DNA of 15,299 bases from Desulfovibrionaceae bacterium UBA3823 (GCA_002369295.1 DFDR01000208.1:1-15299); one strand, 5' to 3'; shown: positions 6,958 to 14,611, counted from the first letter of the stretch. Numbers and translations: made by a program. The notes: a model not told the origin generated them from the letters alone.

Positions 6958-7512
6958 CTAGATGTTGAACTGCGGAACGGCCCGCTGGGAAGCATCGCGG
7001 ATTTCGAAGAACTCGTGCTTCTGGAAGTGGAAGAGCGCTGCAACGAAGTTGCTCGGCACCTGCTGGATGCGGTTGTTCTGATCGCGCACGGCTGCGTTGT
7101 AGTAGCGGCGGGCGAGCTGGATTTCGTCCTCGAGATGGGCCAGCTCGTTCTGGAGCTGGAGAAAGTTGGCGCTCGCCTTGAGATCAGGATATTGCTCGGC
7201 CACGGCAAAGAGGCGCCCAAGGGCCTGCTGCATGAAGCCCTCGGCCTGGGCGAGGGCCGCGGGGCCAGCCTTGGAGGCCTGCATGCTGCGCACGCGCGCT
7301 TCGGTCACTTCGATCAGGGTGCTCTTCTCATGGCCCATGTAGCCTTTGACGGCATTGACCAGCGAAGGCACGAGGTCGTTTCTGCGCTTGAGCTGCACAT
7401 CGATGGAGCTCCAGGACTCCTCGACCGTGTTGCGCCCGGAAACCAGGCGGTTGTAGAGTACGACAACGGCCCCGAGGAGGACCGCAACGGCTACGATAAC
7501 GGCGATGATCAT
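6958..7512 (-). CDS. lemA: LemA family protein
   Basis: The product is 184 residues from the ATG at 7512, preceded by AAGGAG at five bases. Residues 1-20 are one hydrophobic membrane segment (MIIAVIVAVAVLLGAVVVLY). The family hallmark follows at once: YNRLVSGRNTVEESWSSIDV, then LKRRNDLVPSLVNAVKGYM. The remainder is a helical bundle, with FAVAEQYPDLKASANFLQLQ and ARRYYNAAVRDQNN, both well conserved in LemA proteins. Length is normal. The family is membrane-anchored with a long helical domain; in many bacteria it sits beside htpX or TPM-domain genes, but its role is not settled. Here it stands without those neighbours, 267 bases downstream of a gene for a membrane protein on the same strand that has its own terminator, so it is probably transcribed separately. 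Confidence 0.93.
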   Translation of the reverse strand: MIIAVIVAVAVLLGAVVVLYNRLVSGRNTVEESWSSIDVQLKRRNDLVPSLVNAVKGYMGHEKSTLIEVTEARVRSMQASKAGPAALAQAEGFMQQALGRLFAVAEQYPDLKASANFLQLQNELAHLEDEIQLARRYYNAAVRDQNNRIQQVPSNFVAALFHFQKHEFFEIRDASQRAVPQFNI

Positions 7513-7584
7513 GGCTTCTCCTTGCCTTGTGGGCTGCCGGAAGGCGTCCGGCCTGCCGGCACACTACACGAAAAGCGCCAAGAG

Positions 7585-7656
7585 GAAAAGAACGCCGGAA
7601 CGCAGGCCAGAAAGCAGCCCAGAAAGCAGGTCAGAGAGGAAACGGGAAAGAGCAGG
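7585..7656. repeat. Degenerate 12-nt tandem repeat, about six copies
   Basis: Successive 12-mers align: GAAAAGAACGCC, GGAACGCAGGCC, AGAAAGCAGCCC, AGAAAGCAGGTC, AGAGAGGAAACG and GGAAAGAGCAGG. The two central copies differ at two positions. The tract lies in non-coding DNA upstream of lemA. Its purine-rich unit resembles the 12-nt units at 14834-14917. Confidence 0.7.
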
Positions 7657-7702
7657 CCAAAGCGCCGGCCCTGAAGCCGCGCCGCCGGCCGCCCTGGCGC
7701 TT

Positions 7703-7747
7703 CGCCCAAAAGCAAAGCCGTCCGGGAGCGGAAAGCTCGCGGACGGC
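7703..7747 (-). terminator. Intrinsic terminator after the 7780-8382 membrane protein gene
   Basis: On the minus strand GCCGTCCG (7740-7747) pairs perfectly with CGGACGGC (7717-7724) across a 15-nt loop, followed by TTTGCTTTTGGG. It lies 33 bases past the stop codon of the membrane protein gene, and separates it from lemA. Confidence 0.75.
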
Positions 7748-7779
7748 CTGCAGGAAGGCAAGCGGAAAAAGCCGGAAGG

Positions 7780-8382
7780 CTATCCGCCTATCTTCTTGTG
7801 GCGCTCTTCAGCGTTGCGGATGCAGTGGTACTGGTAGAACACCGGGAAGATGAGGCAGAGCACGATGTTCATGGGGCAGGCAAGGCCTTCGGCCTCGAGC
7901 CAGCGCTCGATGTAGCGCTTGGAGGAGATGGAGACCAGAAGCAGAATGACGAGGTCGGTGACGGTGACGCTAGTGAAAATGAAGCTGGAGAGCTCGTTCA
8001 TCAGCAGGGCGCTGTCGAAGGCGTTCTCGGCCACGCTGCGCAGCATGAAGTCGTAGGAGGCGAAGAGGAAGATCGCGTTCCACATCATGAGCGCGATGCC
8101 GAGCAGAACGACGAATGGCATGAAGCCCGCGCCGGGATACTGCTTCTTCAGCTTGCGGGCCATGTCGAAGCTGAAGAAAATGTAGAGGAAGTTGCCGGTC
8201 AGAAAGTTGATGAGCACGAAGTCAAGCGTGCGCATGCGGATTTCAAAGTTCCTGGCACCGAAGGTTTCGTTGCGTTCGTCGAGGGTGATGCCTTGGCGGC
8301 TCTCGTTTTTCCAGGCATAGAAGCGCCATCCGCCGACCAGGGCGAACACGAACCAGATGCTGATAAAGGTGATGATGGTCAT
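7780..8382 (-). CDS. Multi-pass membrane protein of unknown function
   Basis: The product is 200 residues from the ATG at 8382, with GGAGG seven bases upstream. About five hydrophobic segments are visible: near 3-24, 53-75, 87-110, 132-155 and 170-190. The loop after the first segment is polar (NESRQGITLDERNETFGARN) and the C-terminus is basic and hydrophilic (RNAEERHKKIGG). The final segment with FPVFYQYHCIRNAEE is reminiscent of small inner-membrane proteins of unknown function such as the DUF4234 type, but I cannot assign the family. A TATACT hexamer on the minus strand at 8466-8471, about 85 bases upstream, may be a -10 element, though no good -35 is correctly spaced. A clear terminator follows, so the gene seems monocistronic. 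Confidence 0.82.
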   Translation of the reverse strand: MTIITFISIWFVFALVGGWRFYAWKNESRQGITLDERNETFGARNFEIRMRTLDFVLINFLTGNFLYIFFSFDMARKLKKQYPGAGFMPFVVLLGIALMMWNAIFLFASYDFMLRSVAENAFDSALLMNELSSFIFTSVTVTDLVILLLVSISSKRYIERWLEAEGLACPMNIVLCLIFPVFYQYHCIRNAEERHKKIGG

Positions 8383-8534
8383 TCGTCATCCTCCAAGATA
8401 TGGTAAAAGTGGTTGGTGCCAAACATGGTAGACAAAGCGCCGGGCACGCAATGCCTTCGGGAACAAGTATACGGAAAAGCTCTAGAAAATGCATCAAGTA
8501 ATCCTCGCATCTTGCTAGAGCACGGCATGAACGC

Positions 8535-8577
8535 CAAAAAAGGGGCATTCCGGCAGCATGTGAGCACCGGAATGCCC
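8535..8577 (-). terminator. Intrinsic terminator after the 8609-9037 gene
   Basis: On the minus strand GGGCATTCCGG (8567-8577) pairs perfectly over 11 bp with CCGGAATGCCC (8543-8553) around a 13-nt loop, followed closely by a run of six T. It lies 32 bases past the stop codon. Confidence 0.92.
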
Positions 8578-8608
8578 GCAAAGCCATGGCGGCGGAAGGC
8601 TGCAGGCG

Positions 8609-9037
8609 CTACAGGGCGCCGGCGCAGGCCGCGCTCTCCACGGGGGAGCTTTCAAGCCCCCAGGCCTTGAAGGTCCGGGCGTTGAGTTCCACAATGTCCC
8701 CCTGCATGCGGAAAGTGCTGACCCTGCCGTTGTTCCGCACATGAATGTTTCGCCCTTCGATGCGGATGACGCCCACGGCAGTGCAGACGTCGAAGTCGGC
8801 GGCCGTCCTGTCCGCCGGCGCGTGGGCGTTGTGCACCGTGTCGAAGAAGAGCCCCTCGGCGACCGAGTAGAGCACCGTTGGCCCCTTCAGGGCGACTTTG
8901 CCGCTGGCGCGATCGACGACGGCAACGTCGTCCGGCCTGCCTGCGTCCTCGGCGAAGGCGGACTGGGCTGGCCACGGCAGGACCGGAACCAGCGCCGCCA
9001 GGCAGGCGCCGAGGCTGCTCCAAGGAATGCAGTTCAT
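8609..9037 (-). CDS. Small exported protein of unknown function
   Basis: The product is 142 residues from the ATG at 9037, where an AGGAGG-type purine tract ends just before the start codon. An extension to 9139 was rejected because the export signal then sits internally and the promoter would overlap the coding region. Residues 1-29 are a signal peptide (LGACLAALVPVLPW, cleavage after AFA). The mature chain of about 113 residues is beta-rich in look (VALKGPTVLYSVAEGLFFD, VIRIEGRNIHVRNNGRVSTF) with two cysteines, one at DVCTAVG and one near the C-terminus. I do not recognise the family. It has its own promoter and terminator and so forms a single-gene transcription unit of about 600 nt. Confidence 0.8.
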   Translation of the reverse strand: MNCIPWSSLGACLAALVPVLPWPAQSAFAEDAGRPDDVAVVDRASGKVALKGPTVLYSVAEGLFFDTVHNAHAPADRTAADFDVCTAVGVIRIEGRNIHVRNNGRVSTFRMQGDIVELNARTFKAWGLESSPVESAACAGAL

Positions 9038-9138
9038 CTCCCTCCTCCTCAAGAAGGAAAAATCTCCTGAACATGCGGACGCCTCGCCCAAGCCTAGGCC
9101 AGAAGACCGCTGGGCGCAGGCAAAGAATCCGCTAGGCA

Positions 9139-9167
9139 AATATAGCCAGCCCTGCGGGGCCTGTCAT
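9139..9167 (-). promoter_or_regulatory. Sigma70-type promoter for the 8609-9037 gene
   Basis: On the minus strand ATGACA (9162-9167) and TATATT (9139-9144) are spaced by exactly 17 bases and each matches the consensus at five of six positions. In such GC-rich sequence this is unlikely by chance. The predicted start near 9132 leaves a leader of about 95 nt. Confidence 0.7.
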
Positions 9168-9593
9168 GCTTTTTCTGAAAAAAGGCGTCTTGACACGCAG
9201 AGGCATCCGTTCCCCTGGCGTCGGCGCTTCGGCGCCAGCCCTGCAGATGTTGCGCCGCATCCCGGCCCTCGGCTCCAGGGGCAATCCTGCGGCCTGCGCC
9301 GGGCCCTGCCGGCAGGGACGCGCGGGGCGCTTTTCCGCATCCCGAGGATGCGAAGGCCATTTCCTCGCGTTCCAGCTGGCTGCGCTGGCCTGCCCCCTTG
9401 CCGCTTCCCCACCCCTGCGGCAGCATCTTTCCTCTAGACCGGCGTCTTTTCAAGGGCTTTCATCCGCAGCCCCTGTGCGGCCCCGCCTGCCCCAGCTTTG
9501 GCGCTTTCAAGGAGGAACGCCAGAGCCGTCTCCAGAGCAGGCCGGCCGAAGCCCCGGATCCCAAGACGCCGACAACCCATCCAGGGAGGAACC
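9168..9593. other. Upstream region of the DUF169 gene, no gene seen
   Basis: No supportable reading frame. Two structured sites stand out: a hairpin GGCGC-TTCG-GCGCC with a UUCG tetraloop at 9223-9236, and a perfect 14-bp palindrome, CCCTGCCGGCAGGG, at 9304-9317. A TTGACA at 9190-9195 has no -10 element at 17 or 18 bases. The promoter of the downstream trio must lie here but was not pinned down. Confidence 0.45.
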
Positions 9594-10376
9594 ATGGCCT
9601 TAAGCTACAGAGAAATGGACGAGACCCTCATGCGCGAGCTGAGGCTCTACCACCACCCCGTCGCCGTCCGCTTCCTCTTCTCCGACGAAGAGGTTGAGGA
9701 ATTCAAGGCGAAGGCGCCAGCCTACTGCACGCCCCTCAAGCCCCAGACCTTCTGCCAGTGGGAGGTGGGCGCCCGCATGCAGGGCAAAACCGTGCTCGGC
9801 ACGGTGGACAAGCTCTTCTGCACCAACGCCCAGTGCATCTTCGGCTGGCACGACATCGACGAAGGGGAGGTCAAGAGCCAGCTCAAGTACTGCCTGAATG
9901 CCGAGCAGGCCGAACGCTTCCTGCGCTCCAAGCCCCGCCTGGACAAGGACAGCTGCCGGGCAGTCGCCGTCAGCCCCCTGGGCGACGCCGTCCTCGACCC
10001 GCACGTGGTCCACTTCTACTGCGACAGCCTCCAGGCCTACCATCTGGCCTGCGACTACATGGCTGCCACCGACACCCATCCCCTGCGCACCCAGATCCTC
10101 ATGAGCTCCTCCGCCTGCGGCGGTTGCGTGTGGTCCTGGAAGGAGCAGACCTTCAACCAGTGCCCGCCCTGCTCCGGCTCCTACAACGCCGGCAAGACCG
10201 AGCGCGGCGAAACCAACGTCTTCATCCCCGGCTCCCAGATAGGCAAGGTCGTCGAGCGCCTTCTGTCGCGCATCAGCGCCGCGGGTTCCAGCTCCATCAC
10301 CAGGCCAGGCGATCCCTTCCCGGGCGGCGACATCTGCAAGAACTGTCCGCTCGTCCTCTTCAAGGACGCCAAGTAG
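9594..10376 (+). CDS. DUF169 family cysteine-rich protein
   Basis: The product is 260 residues from the ATG at 9594, which has GGGAGGA three to four bases upstream. No signal peptide is seen, so it should be cytoplasmic. The N-terminus LRLYHHPVAVRFLFSDEEVE and following motifs are typical of DUF169. It contains 14 cysteines, including Cys45, Cys54, Cys76 and Cys81, and three CxxC pairs: ACGGC, QCPPC and ICKNC. These suggest binding of a metal or iron-sulfur centre, which is my inference; the family has no established reaction. The length is usual for the family. The next gene, a TauE/SafE permease, starts 52 bases downstream, and the pair recurs in sulfate reducers as I recall it. A role in sulfite, sulfonate or related small-anion metabolism is plausible but not shown. 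Confidence 0.88.
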   Translation: MALSYREMDETLMRELRLYHHPVAVRFLFSDEEVEEFKAKAPAYCTPLKPQTFCQWEVGARMQGKTVLGTVDKLFCTNAQCIFGWHDIDEGEVKSQLKYCLNAEQAERFLRSKPRLDKDSCRAVAVSPLGDAVLDPHVVHFYCDSLQAYHLACDYMAATDTHPLRTQILMSSSACGGCVWSWKEQTFNQCPPCSGSYNAGKTERGETNVFIPGSQIGKVVERLLSRISAAGSSSITRPGDPFPGGDICKNCPLVLFKDAK

Positions 10377-10428
10377 CCCCTTTCCGCGCAGCCCTGCGCA
10401 CCGCGCAACACCAATAGGAGAATTACAC

Positions 10429-11730
10429 GTGGCAAACGGCAAAACCGTCTTCTTTACCGCCTTCTTTCTGGCGATCTTCCTGGCAGGCGCAGCCCTGCCC
10501 CAGGCAGCCTTCGCCAACGCCCCGGTCCCCGAGCAGGCCAAGCAGGATCCCGCCAAGGCGCCGGCGCCCGCCCAGGCAGCCCAGGCCCCCGCTTCTGCAC
10601 AGGACCCCGCTTCTGCACAGGTCGCCCAGGCGCCGGCGCCTGCCCAGGCAGCCCAGGCCCCCGCTCCCGCCAAGGCTGCCGGCAACGAACGCCTGCGCAA
10701 GGCCATCGACGCGGCCGTCAAGGACGGCAAGCTCGATCCCAGCGCCGCGCCCGGCTTTCTCGGCATTCCCGGCGCCCCCAACGTCAACGTGGTCCTCGCC
10801 TTCTGCTGGGCCATCTGGGTCGGCTGGATCTTCTCCTCTGTCGGCGCCTTCGGCGGCGTCATGGCCTCCGTCGGCCACATCAGCGTCTACGGCCTCGGCG
10901 ACTACGCGAACTCCTTCGGCAAGGGCCATCCCATGAACAAGCTGGTGACGGACTCCATCCGCGTGTCCAACCAGTGGATGGTCGGCACCTCCTCCCTCAT
11001 CTCCTCCATCAAGTACTGGTCCCTCGGCCGCATCGTCCTGCCGCTCGGCATCGCCCTCGGCATCGGCTCCCTGGCCGGCTCCATCCTCACGCCCATCTTA
11101 AGCCAGGGCAAGGTTTCCTTCCGCGACTACGTGGGCTACTTCGGCATCTTCGTCCTCGGCCTCGGCATCTACCTGCTCTGGCAGACCCTGCCCATGGCCC
11201 GGGCCAAGAAGCAGAAGGCCAACGAGGCCGCCAAGGCCTTCGAGGCCATGGCCAGGCAGAACCAGGGCGACAGCTCCGGCTCCCGCGTCAAGGTGCTCAG
11301 CATCAGCCCCTCCAAGATCCGCTTCACCTTCTGCGGCGTCGAATTCGCCTTCTCCCCGCTCATGCCCATCGTCGGCGGCTTTGTCATCGCCTCCGTGGCC
11401 TCCTTCCTCGGCGTCGGCGGCGGCTTCCTCCTCGTGCCTCTGCTCACCAGCGTGGCGCAGCTGCCCATGTACCTTGCAGCCGGCACATCCGCCTTCGCCG
11501 TGCTCGTCGGCATGGTGACCTCCATCACGACCTTCATGTTCGGCGGCACGCCCGTGTACTGGCCCCTCATCGGCATCGAGCTTGCCGGCATCGTCCTCGG
11601 CTCCTGGATAGGCCCCATGACGTCCAAGTTCATCTCCGACGTCTGGCTGAAGCGCCTCTTCGTCGTCGTTGCCCTCATCGTGGGCGTCAACTACGTTCTG
11701 CGCGGCTTCTTCGGCATGCGCCTCTGGTAG
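10429..11730 (+). CDS. TauE/SafE family permease with N-terminal Ala/Pro linker
   Basis: The product is 433 residues from a GTG at 10429, placed by AGGAG eight bases upstream. Residues 1-28 form a signal peptide or first membrane segment (TVFFTAFFLAIFLAGAAL, possible cleavage after AFA). Residues about 30-83 are a low-complexity Ala/Pro/Gln linker with internal repeats. The permease core spans about 115-433 in two halves: the first has WAIWVGWIFSSVGAFGGVMA, and the second has the typical VGGGFLLVPLLTSVAQLPMY and AAGTSAFAVLVG. A cytoplasmic-looking charged loop (RAKKQKANEAAKAFEAMARQ) lies between the halves. The family exports sulfite, sulfoacetate and other small anions. The long N-terminal extension is unusual for TauE proteins at large. 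Neighbours on both sides are co-directional and close. Confidence 0.9.
   Translation: MANGKTVFFTAFFLAIFLAGAALPQAAFANAPVPEQAKQDPAKAPAPAQAAQAPASAQDPASAQVAQAPAPAQAAQAPAPAKAAGNERLRKAIDAAVKDGKLDPSAAPGFLGIPGAPNVNVVLAFCWAIWVGWIFSSVGAFGGVMASVGHISVYGLGDYANSFGKGHPMNKLVTDSIRVSNQWMVGTSSLISSIKYWSLGRIVLPLGIALGIGSLAGSILTPILSQGKVSFRDYVGYFGIFVLGLGIYLLWQTLPMARAKKQKANEAAKAFEAMARQNQGDSSGSRVKVLSISPSKIRFTFCGVEFAFSPLMPIVGGFVIASVASFLGVGGGFLLVPLLTSVAQLPMYLAAGTSAFAVLVGMVTSITTFMFGGTPVYWPLIGIELAGIVLGSWIGPMTSKFISDVWLKRLFVVVALIVGVNYVLRGFFGMRLW
10558..10665. repeat. In-gene repeats encoding the Ala/Pro linker
   Basis: A 36-nt unit at 10558-10593 recurs at 10630-10665 with one mismatch. Between them an 18-nt unit, CCCGCTTCTGCACAGGAC (10588-10605), repeats with one change at 10606-10623. 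All repeats keep the reading frame and encode APAPAQAAQAP- and PASAQ-like units, so the linker length could vary between strains. Confidence 0.85.
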
Positions 11731-11753
11731 CCCCCACCTTCAAGCTTGCGTCC

Positions 11754-11796
11754 AGCGGCAGGGCAAGAGACGGCGCCCCCGCCCATCCCTGCCGCT
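11754..11796. other. Intergenic hairpin between permease and small membrane protein genes
   Basis: AGCGGCAGGG (11754-11763) pairs perfectly with CCCTGCCGCT (11787-11796) around a 23-nt loop; CAAGC and GCTTG further out can extend it. There is no T run. It could protect the permease mRNA or reduce read-through into the next gene rather than act as a full terminator. Confidence 0.5.
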
Positions 11797-11819
11797 GAAC
11801 GCGCTTGCCAAGGCCGCCC

Positions 11820-12383
11820 ATGGACTTCGCAGCTCTCGTCCCCGCATGGCTCGACGCCTTCCTCATCGCCCCCTTCCGCTGGCCGGCATCGGCGGAAGCC
11901 GGCCTGTGGCTCGGTTCGGCCCTGCTCGCCTTCTACAGCCTCGTTCTGGGCGAGCTCATCTCCGCCCTCGTCTACCTCTGGCACCGCCGGCGCCTCGAGG
12001 CCATGCAGGCCGAAGTCCTGCGCTACCACAACCTCTCCGTGGACGCCATCCACGCCGGCGACAAGCAGGCCTACCTCGCCATCAACAAGATGGCCCACGA
12101 CGAATTCGGCAAGAGCTTCTTCGCCCAGGCCGGGGTCGGCATGGCAAGCATCTGCCCCGTCCCCTTCGCCCTCGGCTGGATGGCGCTGCGCTTCGAGGGC
12201 ATACCCGTCTACGACATTCCCGGCACCAGTCTCCATGCCGGCTACGTCTTCGTCTTTCTTGTCTGCTACATCGCCCTGCGCATCCTCCTGGCCAGGAACA
12301 GGAAGCGCATCCCGCTCCTTTCCCGCATCGAGGAGCTCAAGGCCAGCGCCCGCGCCTCGCGGGGCCAGGCCAAGCACTTCTAG
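11820..12383 (+). CDS. Small membrane protein, third gene of the DUF169/TauE cluster
   Basis: The product is 187 residues from the ATG at 11820, with only a weak AAGG upstream. A hydrophobic segment at about 28-52 (GLWLGSALLAFYSLVLGELI) is followed by a polar helical region RRRLEAMQAEVLRYHNLSVD with a conserved-looking KMAHDEFGKSFF. Two further membrane segments then appear near 103-122 and 140-160, and a basic tail ends the protein. One membrane helix, a charged cytoplasmic hairpin and then two or more helices recall the layout of Oxa1-superfamily/DUF106 proteins, but the resemblance is by architecture only. It lies 89 bases after the permease gene on the same strand and may be a partner or assembly factor for it. 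Confidence 0.75.
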   Translation: MDFAALVPAWLDAFLIAPFRWPASAEAGLWLGSALLAFYSLVLGELISALVYLWHRRRLEAMQAEVLRYHNLSVDAIHAGDKQAYLAINKMAHDEFGKSFFAQAGVGMASICPVPFALGWMALRFEGIPVYDIPGTSLHAGYVFVFLVCYIALRILLARNRKRIPLLSRIEELKASARASRGQAKHF

Positions 12384-12949
12384 CCGACTCCTGCTTCCCC
12401 GCTCCGCCTCCCTCCTCCACCTCCCTTCCACGCATCCCTTCCACGCCTTTTCCGCCGCCGCGCCTGCCTCACCGGCCATGGCTCCTGCCTGAACCGGACG
12501 CCGGCGTCGCCCTGGCCGTGCCCCGCGTTGACCCGAATCATGACAGCAGCCGTCTCCAGCCGGCGGCTGGATCTTCACGGGCGACGTCCCGCGCCTGCGG
12601 GCCATCCGCCGCTGGCCTGGACGGCCGCTCCCCTGACGGCGGCCTCGCCAGCCTCAAGCTCCTCTTCAACCTGCCCATAGGCCAGCGCCGCGCCTTCCAG
12701 CACAGCTTCAAGCCTCCAAGGCTGCATCCGTTTCACGGGGGGCATGTGCCGGCAGACCTCGCCAAGCCGGCGCGCAGGCCCGGCGCAGAGCTGCCCGATC
12801 TCCTGGCAAGGCGATCCTGCGAGCCTCCCTGACAGCCTCCCCGCCAGCGCGCTCCGCCGCGCGCATCGCCGCCGGGCGCCTCCGCCGGGGTTGCCGGCCC
12901 GCCCGCCTTGGCGGTGCAGGACGCCCTCCGGCGCCTGCTCCTGCCAGGC
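12384..12949. other. Stretch without a supportable gene
   Basis: This lies between two converging genes. Several GC-driven open frames exist on the minus strand. One of them switches between frames near 12740 in a way that hints at a worn coding remnant (MQPWRLEAVLEGAALAYGQV), but no start with a good ribosome binding site and no known motif were found. No clear terminator is seen for either flanking gene. Confidence 0.4.
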
Positions 12950-14611
12950 CTACTGCTGGAAGAGCGGCCGCTGCTCGGCCCTGGGCACCCACCACTTGTC
13001 CATGTTCCACGCGATGCCAGCCAGCGCCGGCTCGATGCCCTGGAAGCGCCGATGCACCACGGGCAGGGCGTAGCCAACATAGAGGAAGGCGTAGGGCTGC
13101 TCGGCTGCCAGGATCTCCTGCACCCGACAGTAGATCGCATGGCGCTCCTTCTTGTCTGCGGTCCGGCGTCCGCGGTCGAGCAGATCGTCCAGCCCTCTGT
13201 CCTTGAAGTGGGTGAAGTTGAGCCCGCCCGGCACGGCCTGCGAGGAGTGCCACACCTGGTAGAGGTCGGGGTCCGGCGAAATGGTCCAGCCGAGGATGAC
13301 GGCGTCGAAGAGGCCCTTGTTCACGAACTCCCGGATGAAGGCCGCCCACTCCACGGTGCGCACCTGCACGTCGATGCCGAGCTTCTTCAAGTGGCTCTGG
13401 ATGATGATGGCCGCCAGGATGCGCTCGGCATTGCCCTGGTTGGTCAGGATGGTGAAGGCAAAGGGCTTGCCGTCGCGCTCGAGTATGCCGTCGCCGTCGC
13501 GGTCCTCGAAGCCGGCCTCCCTGAGCAGCCTGGCCGACTCGGCGAGATCCTGCTCCACGGGCTTGAGCGAGGGGTGGTAGTACTCCGTGCCCGGCTTGTA
13601 GGGGCCGAAGGCGGGCACGCCCTGGCCAAGCAGGGCCCCCTTGACGAGCTCCTCGCGGCTGATGGCCCGGGAAACGGCCCAGCGTACCCTCCTGTCCTTG
13701 AAGAAGGGGTGCTCCATGTTGAAGCCAAGGTAGACGTAGGCCGAAGCAAGGTAGCGGTACTTGCGGCAGTTCTCGGTCCATTCGGGCGTGTTGGTCTGGC
13801 GCAGGTACTGCTCGGGGCTCAGGCCCATCATGTCGAGGCGTCCGGCGCGCATTTCCATGAACATGGTGCCGGAGTCGGGGATAACGCGGTAGATGACCTG
13901 GTCGATGTGGGGACGGCCCATAAAGTAGGTGGGACTGGCCTCCAGCGTGAGGCGCGAGCCCGGCTCCCAGGCCTTGAGGCGGTAGGGGCCTGCGCCGACG
14001 GGCCGGCGCGAGAAGGCGTGGCCGCGCACCTCCTGGCCCTCGAGGATGTGCCTGGGCAGGATGGCGGAGGCGAAGGTGGCTTCGGCCCTGGCGTAGTACT
14101 CGTCGTACACGGCCTCGAAGCGGTAGCGGTCGAGGGCCCGGATGCTCTTGATGCGCAGAAAGTCCTCGGCATAGGGACTGGCCAGCTTGGGGTCCGCAGC
14201 TGTCTTCACGGTGAAGACCACGTCGTCGGCGGTCAGCTCCACCCCGTCCTCCCAGCGTATGCCCTTGCGCAGCGTGAACTCGAGCCTGCGGCCGTCGGGC
14301 GACACGCTCCAGCTCTCCGCGGCCCAGGGCTCGAGCTGCAGATCCTTGCCGTAGCGCAGGGGGGCGACGAGGATTTCGCCTGCCACCTCGTGCGAGGAGG
14401 CGTCCGTGCTGATGTAGGGGTTCAGGTTGGAGGGCTCGCCAATGGTGCCGAGCACGATGCGTCCGCCGTCCACGGGCATGCCGGGATCCGCTTCGCCGGC
14501 AGGCGCGCCCAGCACCGCCGCAGGCAGGAGCGGAAGAACAAGAACAAGGGCAAGAACAAGGACGGGGGCGGCGTGCCGGACGCCGGCAGGGAGGCAGTCT
14601 CGCAGATGCAT
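12950..14611 (-). CDS. ABC transporter substrate-binding protein, family 5 (peptide/nickel type)
   Basis: The product is 553 residues from the ATG at 14611; AAGG lies about seven bases upstream, and the frame upstream of it is composition-driven. Residues 1-36 are a signal peptide (VLVLALVLVLPLLPAAVLG). The mature start GGRIVLGTIGEPSNLNPYIS and the SBP_bac_5 signature SWSVSPDGRRLEFTLRKGI, followed by WEDGVELTADDVVFT, are diagnostic of the family that delivers oligopeptides, dipeptides or nickel to Dpp/Opp-type importers. Further conserved pieces include VGAGPYRLKAWEPGSRL and RRVRWAVSRAISREELVKGA. The length is normal. No permease or ATPase gene is adjacent in the window, so it is an orphan receptor here, or its transporter lies elsewhere. 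It is divergent from the partial gene at 14801. Confidence 0.93.
   Translation of the reverse strand: MHLRDCLPAGVRHAAPVLVLALVLVLPLLPAAVLGAPAGEADPGMPVDGGRIVLGTIGEPSNLNPYISTDASSHEVAGEILVAPLRYGKDLQLEPWAAESWSVSPDGRRLEFTLRKGIRWEDGVELTADDVVFTVKTAADPKLASPYAEDFLRIKSIRALDRYRFEAVYDEYYARAEATFASAILPRHILEGQEVRGHAFSRRPVGAGPYRLKAWEPGSRLTLEASPTYFMGRPHIDQVIYRVIPDSGTMFMEMRAGRLDMMGLSPEQYLRQTNTPEWTENCRKYRYLASAYVYLGFNMEHPFFKDRRVRWAVSRAISREELVKGALLGQGVPAFGPYKPGTEYYHPSLKPVEQDLAESARLLREAGFEDRDGDGILERDGKPFAFTILTNQGNAERILAAIIIQSHLKKLGIDVQVRTVEWAAFIREFVNKGLFDAVILGWTISPDPDLYQVWHSSQAVPGGLNFTHFKDRGLDDLLDRGRRTADKKERHAIYCRVQEILAAEQPYAFLYVGYALPVVHRRFQGIEPALAGIAWNMDKWWVPRAEQRPLFQQ

Noticed and set aside
9190..9195. TTGACA as a -35 element for the DUF169 gene
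   Set aside because: No -10-like hexamer occurs 16-18 bases downstream, where the sequence is CCCTGG or similar.
9600..10880. Minus-strand open frame of 426 codons rich in Ala and Gly
   Set aside because: It is antisense to the DUF169 and permease genes; its repeats mirror the Ala/Pro linker on the other strand.
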